Positions 49,066 through 57,876 of a stretch of 64,000 nucleotides of DNA are shown in pieces. The DNA is from Microthrixaceae bacterium (GTDB lineage: Bacteria; Actinomycetota; Acidimicrobiia; Acidimicrobiales; Microtrichaceae): contig JAMLGK010000004.1 of NCBI GenBank assembly GCA_023957995.1, positions 1-64,000 of the forward strand, given 5' to 3'. A program made the translations under genes and the position numbers. The notes under the pieces are model-generated. The model saw only the letters and a program-made list of their open reading frames with translations. It searched no databases and was not told the DNA's origin. Position 1 is the first letter of the stretch, and every line of letters begins with the position of its first letter.

Positions 49066-50808
49066 CTAGGCACTCACACCACGGGTGAGGTCCAGATACA
49101 TGGCGAGGATCCCGACCACCGCCAGCACCATGACGACCCCGTAGGCAACCGGGATCATCCGGGTGATGTCCGCTATGTAGCGCTTGTCCGAGCGCCGCGC
49201 CACCTCTCGGCACTTCTCGTACACCGCGATGGATACGTGACCACCGTCGAACGGCAGCAGCGGGATCAGGTTGAACACACCGATGAAGATGTTGAGCGCT
49301 ATCAGGAATCCGATCAGGTTCGACAGGTTCTCGGCGGTCAGGTCGGCGCCGTACGCGACCGCGCCGATGATCGAGGTCGGTCGACCGGCGTCGGTGGACA
49401 CCGCCACCTGTTCAGCCGGTGTGGGTTCGTCGGTGACGTCCTGTTCGGACCCCGTGACGGTGTCGGAGAGGAAGCTCCACAGCCGTGGCGGATTGAACAC
49501 GGTTCCGATGCCGGTGACGCTCGCACCCACACCTCGGCCGAACTCGGCGAATGCGCTGCCGACAGCAACGGGTACCGATTCCCGTCGCAGCCCATGATCC
49601 ACCCCGACGCCCAGGAACGCCGTGGGTTCGGTGATGCCCACGGCACTGCCGAGGTCGACCGTCAGTTCCTCGGCACCCACCGCGGGGCCGTCCTGCACCT
49701 CGAGGGTCAGCTCCCCGCCCTCGACGGAGTCGACCGCCAGTGCGACGTCGTCCAGGTCGACCACGGGCTGGCCTGCGATCCCCACGACCCGCTGGCCGGT
49801 CTCGAGACCGGCCCGGTCGACCCGGGAGTTGTCCACCACAGGGCCCACGAACACACCGTCGGGGGTCTCGAGGATGTCGACATCGGTGCCCACGGTGCCG
49901 ATCACCTTCGATCGGCGGATCAGATCGACCGGCACCGCCACGGTCTCTCCGTCGCGGACCACGTCCACGACCACGGTCCCCGAAGCGCTCTTGATCTGGT
50001 CCCTGAACTCGTCGAAGGTGCCGACGGTCGCGCCGTCGAACCCGGTCACCTCGTCACCGCTCTGCAGGCCAGCGGCCTGGGCCGCACCGCCGTCGGTCAG
50101 GTCACCGACCTTCCACTGCTGTTCGTCCACGCGCCCGAAGGCACTGAACTGGACCACCAGCAGCACCAGTGCGAGCAGGAAGTGCATGGCTGATCCGGCC
50201 ACGGCGACGCCGAGCCTGGAGCGGAAGGGCGCCTGACGGTAGGTGCGTGCCTCGTCAGCAGGATCCACCTCCTCGAGGTTGTTCATCCCGAGGATCTTCA
50301 CGTAGGCGCCAGCCGGAATGGCCTTGATCCCGAACTCGGTCTCGCCCCGTTTGAACGACCAGAGCTTGGTGCCGAACCCGAGGAAGAACTCGGTTGCCTT
50401 CATCCCGGCACGGCGGGCCGCGACGTAGTGGCCCAACTCGTGCAGGAAGATCATCGCCACCACCGTGGCCACGACCAGGAGCATCGGTAGCCCGCCGGTG
50501 ATCGCCAGCCACACCACCAGTCCGCCCACGGCGGCCACGCGTGCCCAGGTGGACACCTTCTCAGCCCCCAGCTCCGCTGCGGTCATGGCCACCAGGACCG
50601 GCACGAGCACCAGCACGGTGAACCAGAGCCCCACGAAGCCGCTGACCGCTCCGACGACCACGAGCCCGGCAAACACGACCAACGCGCTCCAGCGAGCCGC
50701 TGGCGAACCGAGCATCCCGGTGCGCTGCGGATCCTCCGCTCCCGCCGGATCCCCGGTCCTCGGTGCCGGTTGTTGCGGTTCGTCCCGACGTTCCTGATCG
50801 GTGCTCAA
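49066..50808 (-). CDS. rseP: Site-2 protease family membrane metalloprotease (RseP/Rip1-like)
   Basis: A 580-aa intramembrane protease. HELGH zinc motif at ~123-127 (AMIFLHELGHYVAARRAG), a PDZ region (~235-430, seemingly two PDZ-like segments), and the third-ligand motif NLIPLLPFDGGH near ~505. These enzymes cut anti-sigma factors within the membrane. TTG 50808 overlaps the dxr stop (TTGA) and has AAGGA 8 nt upstream, so I prefer it to a longer frame. The hydrophilic N-terminus and four early helices precede the zinc motif, as in Rip1-type proteins. Confidence 0.93.
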   Translation of the reverse strand: MSTDQERRDEPQQPAPRTGDPAGAEDPQRTGMLGSPAARWSALVVFAGLVVVGAVSGFVGLWFTVLVLVPVLVAMTAAELGAEKVSTWARVAAVGGLVVWLAITGGLPMLLVVATVVAMIFLHELGHYVAARRAGMKATEFFLGFGTKLWSFKRGETEFGIKAIPAGAYVKILGMNNLEEVDPADEARTYRQAPFRSRLGVAVAGSAMHFLLALVLLVVQFSAFGRVDEQQWKVGDLTDGGAAQAAGLQSGDEVTGFDGATVGTFDEFRDQIKSASGTVVVDVVRDGETVAVPVDLIRRSKVIGTVGTDVDILETPDGVFVGPVVDNSRVDRAGLETGQRVVGIAGQPVVDLDDVALAVDSVEGGELTLEVQDGPAVGAEELTVDLGSAVGITEPTAFLGVGVDHGLRRESVPVAVGSAFAEFGRGVGASVTGIGTVFNPPRLWSFLSDTVTGSEQDVTDEPTPAEQVAVSTDAGRPTSIIGAVAYGADLTAENLSNLIGFLIALNIFIGVFNLIPLLPFDGGHVSIAVYEKCREVARRSDKRYIADITRMIPVAYGVVMVLAVVGILAMYLDLTRGVSA

Positions 50809-51962
50809 ATCGGTGTTCCTTGGCTCATCAGTTCCTTCGCGATGGCACGACCGGTGGCGTCGGCATCGAGGACCGACTCGACGCTCAGTGCGTCGGAGCC
50901 ATCCCAACGATCGAGCACGTCACACAACACTGCTGGAATGTCGACCCAACGAACCCTGCCGTCCAGGAAGGCCTCGACCACGGACTCGTTCGCAGCAGAG
51001 AGCAGCGCAGGAGCGGTGCCCCCGGCTCGGCCGGCTGCGAAGGCCAGGTCCAGACAGCGGAAGGCGTCCCGGTCGGGAGGCTCGAAGTCGAGCGAGAACG
51101 CCTCGTCGAAGTCCATCGCCCCGAACGGGGTACCCACACGGTCGGGGTACGCGAGTGCATAGGCGATGGGCAGGCGCATGTCGGGCAGTGACAGCTGCGC
51201 GATCGTGGCCCCGTCGGTGAACGAGGCCATCGAGTGGACGATCGACTGGGGATGAACCACCACATCGATGTCGTCGTAGTCCGCACCGAACAACTCGTGC
51301 GCCTCGATCACCTCGAGCCCCTTGTTCATCAACGTGGAGGAGTCGACGGTGATCTTGGGGCCCATCGACCAGGTCGGATGCTCCAGGGCCTCCTGCACCG
51401 TCACCGATTCCAGCTCGGATCGGCTGCGACCACGGAACGGCCCTCCCGATGCGGTCAACACCACCTTGCGCAACCGGCGCGTTCCCTCTCCTGCGCGCAG
51501 GCACATGTGGATCGCGCAGTGCTCACTGTCGACCGGGACCAGCTCGGCACCCGGGGTGTCGCGCAGCGGGGCAACCACCGGTCCCGCGGCGATGAGCGAT
51601 TCCTTGTTGGCCAGTGCGAGTCGCCGACCGGCACCGAGCACCGCGAGGGTCACCGGAAGTCCAGCGAAGCCCACCACCCCGTTGACAGCCACCTCGGCGC
51701 CGATAGCCGCCTCGGCCATGGCGTCGGGGCCCGCCAGGAGTTCCACTCCCTTCGGCAACAGCTCCCGGAGCTCCGCGGCTCGATCGCTGTCCGCGATGGC
51801 CACGACCTCGGGGTGGACCTGCCGGGCCTGCCGGGCGAGATCCTGCACCGATGAGTTGGCCCCGAGCGCGACTATCTCGAAGCGGTCCGGCTCGGCAGCC
51901 ACGACGTCGAGGGTCTGGGTGCCGATGGACCCGGTCGATCCCAACACGGCGACTGTGGTCAT
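50805..51962 (-). CDS. dxr: 1-deoxy-D-xylulose-5-phosphate reductoisomerase
   Basis: A 385-aa Dxr, second step of the MEP pathway, NADPH-dependent. N-terminal Rossmann GSTGSIGTQTLDVV, catalytic loop LANKESLIAAG, metal-binding VDSEHCAI, and the C-terminal domain. ATG 51962 follows TAGAAT by 9 nt, giving a leader of about 2 nt. Its stop is shared with the rseP TTG start. Same pathway as ispG downstream, with rseP between. Confidence 0.95.
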   Translation of the reverse strand: MTTVAVLGSTGSIGTQTLDVVAAEPDRFEIVALGANSSVQDLARQARQVHPEVVAIADSDRAAELRELLPKGVELLAGPDAMAEAAIGAEVAVNGVVGFAGLPVTLAVLGAGRRLALANKESLIAAGPVVAPLRDTPGAELVPVDSEHCAIHMCLRAGEGTRRLRKVVLTASGGPFRGRSRSELESVTVQEALEHPTWSMGPKITVDSSTLMNKGLEVIEAHELFGADYDDIDVVVHPQSIVHSMASFTDGATIAQLSLPDMRLPIAYALAYPDRVGTPFGAMDFDEAFSLDFEPPDRDAFRCLDLAFAAGRAGGTAPALLSAANESVVEAFLDGRVRWVDIPAVLCDVLDRWDGSDALSVESVLDADATGRAIAKELMSQGTPI

Positions 51963-51971
51963 GGTCAGGTG

Positions 51972-51977
51972 ATTCTA
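51972..51977 (-). promoter_or_regulatory. Putative -10 element for a near-leaderless dxr transcript
   Basis: TAGAAT on the minus strand, close to the TATAAT consensus, ends 9 nt before the dxr ATG. It follows the cdsA terminator hairpin, so dxr-rseP starts a new transcript. Confidence 0.5.
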
Positions 51978-52000
51978 CCGAAAGGACCCGGGATCGGAGC

Positions 52001-52032
52001 GCGGGCACCCGGCGGCACGATCGGGTGCCCGC
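52001..52032. terminator. Strong hairpin between cdsA and dxr
   Basis: GCGGGCACCCG (52001-52011) and CGGGTGCCCGC (52022-52032) pair perfectly over 11 bp with a 10-nt loop, 17 nt beyond the cdsA stop. No U-tract. Likely factor-assisted or structure-only termination. Confidence 0.65.
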
Positions 52033-52048
52033 AGGTGGTCCGTCGCGG

Positions 52049-53794
52049 TCAGATCGTCCAGATGCCCAACGGAATGGTGACGAAGTAGGCGACCGGCAAC
52101 ACGAACAACAGCGAGTCGAAGCGGTCGAGGACTCCACCGTGGCCCGGCAGTACCGACCCCATGTCCTTGACCCCGAGGTCACGCTTCACGAACGACTCAC
52201 ACAGGTCGCCGATCGGGGCGGAGATCGCCACGATCAGGGCGAACACGAAGGTCCTGAAGATCGTGTCGTCTCCTATGGGGGAGATGAACGAGACCGCGAT
52301 CGTCGTGGCCACCACCGAGACCAGAACGCCGCCGCCGAAGCCTTCCTGGGTCTTGTTGGGGCTCGCCGCCGAAAGCGGGGTGTGACCGAACTGCTTGCCC
52401 ACGAAGTAGCCGCCGACGTCATAGGAGACCGAGGCGATCACTGCTGCGAGCAGCACGCCGATACCAGGGTTGGTGTCGAGACCACCACGGTCCGCAACGA
52501 CCTCACCGAGTCCGAGGAACAGTCCCGCGAAGGAACCGAGCCCGCCGATCCAGACGACCCCGAGCAGGGTGATCCCCAGGTTGGCGACCGAACCCTCTCC
52601 GGGAGCGACCAACAGGTACCAGATCAGCGCGGAGACGACGGTGATCCCGAGCAGCACCGGGTATGCACCCAACCCGAACAGCGCCGGTCCGATTATGAAA
52701 CCGGCCATGGCCACCAGACCGAGCAGGCTGGCCGGGTTGTAACCGCCCTCCCGCACCGCGTTGTAGTACTCGGCGCCCGCCAGACACACCACCACGGTGG
52801 CCAGCAGGGCGGTGGGCACTGTTCCGAGCTTGAAGCAGATCAGTCCGAGTGCCGCCAACCCGACACCCACAGCCACCGCGACGGGCAGGTTTCGGTCGCC
52901 TCCGCCGGATCGCGGCGGACCGTCTCGGCTGTCACCTCCGTCGCCGTCTCCCCTGCCGCGTTCGCGAGGGGCTCGGCGCGGCCGCGGTGCGGATCGCACC
53001 GGTGGCTCGTCGAACGGTGCATCCATACCGCCGAAGCCGGCGAGGGGATCGTCGTCGTCGTCCGCCGGACCGTCGAAGAACGAGTAGTCGTCGTCCTCAT
53101 CGTCCTCGAAGGGATCCCGCTGACCCGACAGGGCACCCAGCCGGGGCCCGTCATCGAGGAGGTCGTCGAATCCCCCCTGGGTGTCCTCACTGGCATCGTC
53201 GCGCCAGCGCATCTGATCCCCGGGACCATCACCGACCGGCGGGCTGTCGGACACGACCTTGGGAACCTGACCGGTCGCAGGCTCGGTCCAATGGGGAAGA
53301 ACGAAGGTGTCGTCGTCAGCCGCACCGCTTCCCAGCGGTGACTCCTCGACGATCGGTAGATCGTCCATCGGCGCCTCGTCGGTCGGACCGGGTCCGTCGA
53401 AGCGGATCGGCTCGTCCACCGGCGCCGGTTCCTCGCCCGAGGGACCTGCCACACGTGCGTGTCCGACCGACTGGTCCGAGCGGGTCGAGACCGTCTCGGA
53501 CGGAACCACCGGAACCGCTCCGAAGCGATCACCGCGGGTCGGGTCCTCGGTGGACGAGATGGTGATCCTCGGAAGGTCCTCGGCCGGTTCGGGTGCGTCA
53601 GGCCTGTCGCCGAAGCGCTTGGACCGGTCACCCCGCCTCACGACGTCGTGACGGCCGGTGGCCTCGGCTGCTTCCTGTGCACCGAGAATCCGTACCCCCT
53701 CGCCCGCTTCGCGTGGCGGTTCGTCGCCACCCGCCGGCGGTGCGAGCGGGTCGTTGCTGTCGTCGTCGGATTCGAACGGTTCGTCGTCTGTCAT
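52049..53794 (-). CDS. cdsA: Phosphatidate cytidylyltransferase with ~300-residue acidic N-terminal extension
   Basis: A 581-aa protein. Residues ~302-581 are a normal CdsA: about eight membrane helices and the CDP-diglyceride synthase signature (SFVKRDLGVKDMG then PGHGGVLDRFDS), making CDP-diacylglycerol from phosphatidate and CTP. Residues 1-301 are hydrophilic, rich in Asp, Glu, Pro, Gly and Ser, with no recognised domain and acidic runs (DDEDDDY), ending in an Arg-rich part just before the first helix. The reading frame is continuous with no alternative start near the membrane domain that would give a typical CdsA. Located between frr and dxr as in other actinobacteria. Confidence 0.9.
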   Translation of the reverse strand: MTDDEPFESDDDSNDPLAPPAGGDEPPREAGEGVRILGAQEAAEATGRHDVVRRGDRSKRFGDRPDAPEPAEDLPRITISSTEDPTRGDRFGAVPVVPSETVSTRSDQSVGHARVAGPSGEEPAPVDEPIRFDGPGPTDEAPMDDLPIVEESPLGSGAADDDTFVLPHWTEPATGQVPKVVSDSPPVGDGPGDQMRWRDDASEDTQGGFDDLLDDGPRLGALSGQRDPFEDDEDDDYSFFDGPADDDDDPLAGFGGMDAPFDEPPVRSAPRPRRAPRERGRGDGDGGDSRDGPPRSGGGDRNLPVAVAVGVGLAALGLICFKLGTVPTALLATVVVCLAGAEYYNAVREGGYNPASLLGLVAMAGFIIGPALFGLGAYPVLLGITVVSALIWYLLVAPGEGSVANLGITLLGVVWIGGLGSFAGLFLGLGEVVADRGGLDTNPGIGVLLAAVIASVSYDVGGYFVGKQFGHTPLSAASPNKTQEGFGGGVLVSVVATTIAVSFISPIGDDTIFRTFVFALIVAISAPIGDLCESFVKRDLGVKDMGSVLPGHGGVLDRFDSLLFVLPVAYFVTIPLGIWTI

Positions 53795-53831
53795 ATCGTG
53801 CTGTGAGTGCTGGCGCTCGGCGGCGTCGCTC

Positions 53832-54401
53832 TCATGCCTCCATCAGCTCGGCGGTCTTCTGCTCAAGTGCGTCGTCGATCTCGGACTCGCTCACGCGGGT
53901 GCGGTCGTCGAGTTGCTTCTCGTAGCGGTGCAGCTCGTCCTCGGAGAGGTCGCCGTCGCGTTGCATCGACTCGAGATCCTTGCGCGCATCGCGCCGCGCT
54001 GAACGGACGGCGTTGCGACCCTCCTCGGCACGTGCCCGGGCGAGCTTCACGAACTCCTTGCGGCGCTCCTCGGTCAGCGGAGGAAACGCGATGCGGATGG
54101 CGGCGCCGTCGTTGGAGGGGTTCAGACCCAGGTTGGCATCGATGATCGAGCGTTCGATGGCGTTGATCGAGCTCTTGTCGAAGGGGTTGACCATGAGCAT
54201 GCGAGCGTCGGGCACGGAGAAGCCGGCCAGCTGTTGCATGGGGACCGTGGAGCCGTAGTACTCCACCGGTAGCTTCTCGAAGAGACCCGGGTTGGCCCGA
54301 CCGGTGCGAATGCCCGAGAACTCGGCGCGTGCGTGCACGACCGCCTTGCCCATCCGGTCCGCGGCGTCGGAGATGATGGCGTCTGCCAATTCGTCACTCA
54401 T
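53832..54401 (-). CDS. frr: Ribosome recycling factor
   Basis: A 189-aa RRF, which with EF-G splits post-termination ribosomes. Typical sequence: HARAEFSGIRTGRANPGLFE, VPMQQLAGFSVPDARMLMVN and DLSEDELHRYEKQLDDRT. The ATG follows a GAGAGG site at somewhat long distance. It follows pyrH by 72 nt, with a 6-bp hairpin (54450-54465) in the gap, and precedes cdsA. Confidence 0.96.
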   Translation of the reverse strand: MSDELADAIISDAADRMGKAVVHARAEFSGIRTGRANPGLFEKLPVEYYGSTVPMQQLAGFSVPDARMLMVNPFDKSSINAIERSIIDANLGLNPSNDGAAIRIAFPPLTEERRKEFVKLARARAEEGRNAVRSARRDARKDLESMQRDGDLSEDELHRYEKQLDDRTRVSESEIDDALEQKTAELMEA

Positions 54402-54473
54402 TGCGTCCAGCCTCTCACATAGCCAGCCCGGGCTTCAGCCATTCGGAGGTCGTGGCGGGCCACGAAACGCGGA

Positions 54474-55220
54474 CTACGAAACCACTGTGCCGACGTGCTC
54501 ACCGTCGAGCAGCGCCGCGATGTTGTTCCCCATCAGGTCGAACACACAGATCGGCAGGTTGTTGTCCATGCACAGCGACGTGGCGGTGGAGTCCATCACC
54601 TTGAGTCCGCGCTGCAGCACATCCATGAACGACACATCGGAGAGGAGCTCCGCATCCGGATCGGTGCGTGGGTCCGCGGTGTACACCCCATCGGTGCCGT
54701 GCTTTCCCATCAGGATCGCTTCGGCATCTATCTCGACAGCCCTCAGTGCGGCGGTCGTGTCGGTGGTGAAGAACGGGTTGCCGGTGCCACCGGCGAAGAT
54801 CACCACGCGACCCTTCTCGAGGTGACGGATGGCGCGCCTCCTGATGTAGGGCTCGGCCACCTGTGACATGTGGATCGCTGACTGCACACGCGTCGGTTGG
54901 CCCATCCGCTCGAGGGTCTCCTGGAGTGCCAGGGCATTGATCACCGTGGCCAGCATGCCCATGTAGTCGGCCTGGGCCCGGTCCATCCCGGCGCCCTCGC
55001 CGCTCAGCCCGCGCCAGATGTTGCCGCCGCCGACGACGACCGCGATGTCGACCTCGAAGGTCTGCTTGGCCTCCAGGATCTCCCTGGCGAGCGAGTTGAT
55101 GACCTCGCCGTCGAGGCCGTTTCCGGATCCTCCGGCGAACGCTTCGCCGGACAGCTTCAACATGATCCGCGACCACCGCGGAGTCCGCCGTTCGGGTACC
55201 TCGGAGCTGTCTTCGTCCAT
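54474..55220 (-). CDS. pyrH: Uridylate kinase
   Basis: A 248-aa PyrH (UMP kinase, hexamer, amino-acid-kinase fold), making UDP from UMP. Key places: [24 protein letters not shown], and the C-terminal [21 protein letters not shown] start at ATG 55220, giving the usual size. The frame extends to GTG 55271, directly next to the tsf stop; neither start has a strong ribosome binding site. Follows tsf, precedes frr. Confidence 0.93.
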   Translation of the reverse strand: MDEDSSEVPERRTPRWSRIMLKLSGEAFAGGSGNGLDGEVINSLAREILEAKQTFEVDIAVVVGGGNIWRGLSGEGAGMDRAQADYMGMLATVINALALQETLERMGQPTRVQSAIHMSQVAEPYIRRRAIRHLEKGRVVIFAGGTGNPFFTTDTTAALRAVEIDAEAILMGKHGTDGVYTADPRTDPDAELLSDVSFMDVLQRGLKVMDSTATSLCMDNNLPICVFDLMGNNIAALLDGEHVGTVVS

Positions 55221-55271
55221 GCTCGCCCGTCCCGCGTCGGTGTCTTCTGGCTGTGATCCGGTCAGTGGCAC

Positions 55272-56069
55272 TCAGGCGCCGATGTAGGCCTGGGCGAATC
55301 GGACGATCCGTCCGTCGCCGAGGCGCTCCGCAACGGTTTGCTTGTCGCCGAAGAGCCCCTGCTCGGGAAGCACGCGCTCGCCGTACCAGGAGTTGAGACG
55401 CCCCTCCACGATCTTCGGGACCGCCTGTTCGGGCTTGCCCTCCTTGATCGTGAGTGCGACGAAGCCCTCGCGGGCCTTCTCGACCAGTGCCGGATCGATC
55501 TCGTCACGGCTCAGGGCATCGGGCTTGGCAAAGGCGCAGTGCAGTGCGATCTCGTGGGCGGTCTCGTCGTCGGCGCCCTCGATCTCGATGATCACTCCGT
55601 TGGTGCCGCGTCCGTCCTGGACGTGGGCATAGGCGTCGAGCCCGTTCCCTTCGGCTCCTTCGAAGCGCACCACCTGGCCGAGTTCGATGTTCTCCTTCTT
55701 GGAGATCTTGATGTCGTCGACGGCCTTGGCCAGTTCTGCGGATTCCACAGCAGATTCTCCGTCGGCGAGCACTGCGTCGGCGAGACGCTGCACGAGGCTC
55801 ACGAAGTCATCGGCCTTGGCGGAGAAGTCGGTCTCGGACTTGAGCTCGACGAGTGCGACCGCGTTGCCGTCCCTGGCCACGGCCACCGCACCCTGGCTGT
55901 TGTCGCGGTCCTCCAGGGCTGCGACCTTGGACAGGCCCTTCTCGCGCAGGATCTGCGCCGCCCGGTCCATGTCTCCGTCGGACTCGGTGAGTGCCTTCTT
56001 CGAATCCATCATTCCGGCGCCTGTGGCATCGCGCAGCGCCTTGACGTCCTGGGCTGTGAACTCTGCCAT
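55272..56069 (-). CDS. tsf: Elongation factor Ts
   Basis: A 265-aa EF-Ts, nucleotide exchange factor for EF-Tu. N-terminal UBA domain (AQDVKALRDATGAGMMDSKKAL), core with LVELKSETDFSAKADDFVSL (family TDFVARN region with substitutions). Shorter than the ~280-residue E. coli form but typical for actinobacteria. ATG shares 1 nt with the rpsB stop (TGATG). Confidence 0.96.
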   Translation of the reverse strand: MAEFTAQDVKALRDATGAGMMDSKKALTESDGDMDRAAQILREKGLSKVAALEDRDNSQGAVAVARDGNAVALVELKSETDFSAKADDFVSLVQRLADAVLADGESAVESAELAKAVDDIKISKKENIELGQVVRFEGAEGNGLDAYAHVQDGRGTNGVIIEIEGADDETAHEIALHCAFAKPDALSRDEIDPALVEKAREGFVALTIKEGKPEQAVPKIVEGRLNSWYGERVLPEQGLFGDKQTVAERLGDGRIVRFAQAYIGA

Positions 56070-57043
56070 CAGTTGGCCTCCCCGGACGCGTCGCCTCCGT
56101 CGGCCTCGGCGGCAGGTGCAGCCGCTTCAGGTGCAGGCTCTGCAGCCGGCTCGGCCGGTGCCGGTTCAGCCGGGACCGCCTCAGCGGCCGCTGGCTCCGC
56201 AGCTGCAGGGGCCGCAGCTGCTGCGGCCACCCTCGCTTCGCGTTCGGCTGCAGCCGCTGCGGCCTGGGCACGTGCCTCGGCCTGACGCTGCTCGTGGGCG
56301 GCTTCTTCCTCGATCGTCCGCGGGCGCGTGTCCACGGCCTCGGGATGGATCTTCGAACGCATGAGCTTGCCCTCGATGACCGCGTCGGAGATCACGCGGC
56401 ACATGAGGTCGCCGGCGCGGATCGCGTCGTCGTTTCCGGGTATCACGTAGTCGACGACGTCCGGATCGCAGTTGGTGTCGACCACTGCGACCACCGAGAT
56501 CCCGAGCTTGTTGGCCTCGGTGACCGCGATGTCCTCCTTCTTGGTGTCGAGGATGAACACCGCATCGGGGAGACGCTCGAGATTGCGGATACCACCGAGG
56601 TTGCGCTCGAGCTTGGTGAGCTCACGACCCAACAACAGGGCTTCCTTCTTGGGCATCACCTCGAACTCTCCGGACGCACGCATGCGCTGGAGGTTCTTCA
56701 TCTTGGTCACGCGGCCCGAGATCGTCTCGAAGTTCGTGAGCATGCCGCCCAACCAGCGCTGGTTGATGTAGGGCATCCCACACTTCTCGGCAAAGCCCTG
56801 GATCGAGTCCTGGGCCTGCTTCTTGGTGCCGATGAACAGGATCGTCCCGCCCTCGGCGACCAGGTCCCGCACGTAGGTGTAGGAGGACTCGATCCCGCTC
56901 AGGGTCTGGTTGAGGTCGATCAGGTAGATACCGCCCCGGTCACCGTGGATGAATCGCTTCATCTTCGGATTCCACCGGCGGGTCTGGTGACCGAAGTGAA
57001 CTCCGGCCTCCAGAAGCTGTTTCATGGTCACTACTGCAGCCAT
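56069..57043 (-). CDS. rpsB: 30S ribosomal protein S2 with Ala/Glu-rich tail
   Basis: A 324-aa S2. The conserved part (~1-230) starts [20 protein letters not shown] and includes [17 protein letters not shown] and [20 protein letters not shown]. From ~245 on a Glu/Ala-rich helix ([20 protein letters not shown]) leads into an Ala/Pro/Glu tail, longer than in E. coli S2 (241 aa) but common in actinobacteria. ATG has AAGGAG 6 nt upstream. Forms the classic rpsB-tsf pair. Confidence 0.96.
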   Translation of the reverse strand: MAAVVTMKQLLEAGVHFGHQTRRWNPKMKRFIHGDRGGIYLIDLNQTLSGIESSYTYVRDLVAEGGTILFIGTKKQAQDSIQGFAEKCGMPYINQRWLGGMLTNFETISGRVTKMKNLQRMRASGEFEVMPKKEALLLGRELTKLERNLGGIRNLERLPDAVFILDTKKEDIAVTEANKLGISVVAVVDTNCDPDVVDYVIPGNDDAIRAGDLMCRVISDAVIEGKLMRSKIHPEAVDTRPRTIEEEAAHEQRQAEARAQAAAAAAEREARVAAAAAAPAAAEPAAAEAVPAEPAPAEPAAEPAPEAAAPAAEADGGDASGEAN

Positions 57044-57204
57044 ATCTGGCTCCTTCCCTTCGGTTCTGCGAAACCCGTTCTGCTACGCCGACGAGCGGCG
57101 ACCGAAAGGTGCAAACGGGCGGTTTTTCAATGGTTCGGCCCGGGATCGGACCGACGGAGCAGTGTAGTCGCAGCAGGACCGGCCACCCCAGCCAGCGGCG
57201 GCTC

Positions 57205-57756
57205 TCAGTCGGGCAGGGCGACGAGCACCGCGTGAACCGCCACCTCCAGGAACAGGGCGGGGTCCACGTAGCGTCCCCCGAGGCGGAACCCGAGGTGCAG
57301 ACCGGGCGCTGCCAGCCCGACCCGCTCCCCTGCCCCGACCACCTGCCCCGGTGCGACGTCGATCCGCCCGAGACCGGTCAGGCTCGAGAGCAGCGCACCG
57401 CCGTGGTCGATGGTCACGACACCCCGCCCGGCGACCGGACCTGCGAATCGAACGACTCCGCCGCCCACCGCCCGCGCCACGTCGCCCTGGGAGGTGTCGA
57501 ACTCCCAACCCCGGTTGCCCGGCCCCCAGGGCGACCGAGGTGCTCGGAATCGGTCCGCCACCTCGGCCTCGACGGGCCAGACCCAGGTGGTGTCCCCGCT
57601 GGGGTTGCCGCGGGCCGCGGACTCCATCGCAGGTGCAGCCGCCCGGTCACCGGACGCAGGCGCAATCGAACCTGCCAGACAGAGGGCCGCGGCCAGAGCG
57701 ATGCGCACGGAGCCAGGCTTGCTCCTGCGCACCCAACCTGGAACGGGCCGGGTGAC
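57205..57756 (-). CDS. M23-like (LytM fold) exported protein lacking zinc ligands
   Basis: About 183 aa: N-terminal signal segment (VRIALAAALCLAGSIAPASG) and a LytM/M23 domain (~60-183). At the first zinc site the usual HRGxD reads NRGWEF, so His and Asp are replaced by Asn and Glu; at the second, HLGFRLGG keeps one His. Catalysis is doubtful, as in EnvC/NlpD-type activators. The domain otherwise fits (GGGVVRFAGPVAGRGVVTID). Start is uncertain: GTG 57756 precedes the signal segment; a longer frame reaches 57858. The M23 gene beside rpsB is conserved in actinobacteria. Confidence 0.8.
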   Translation of the reverse strand, partial: VTRPVPGWVRRSKPGSVRIALAAALCLAGSIAPASGDRAAAPAMESAARGNPSGDTTWVWPVEAEVADRFRAPRSPWGPGNRGWEFDTSQGDVARAVGGGVVRFAGPVAGRGVVTIDHGGALLSSLTGLGRIDVAPGQVVGAGERVGLAAPGLHLGFRLGGRYVDPALFLEVAVHAVLVALPD

Positions 57757-57876
57757 CCGCTCTCTGTCACGGGCTCCGCCCTGTCGGTGCAAAGATTCAC
57801 AGGCCGCGCCGGCCGACGCGCCGGCCGCAGGAAGCGCTATCAGAGAACCGGTGAGCACCCTCGCCCACCGACGCTG

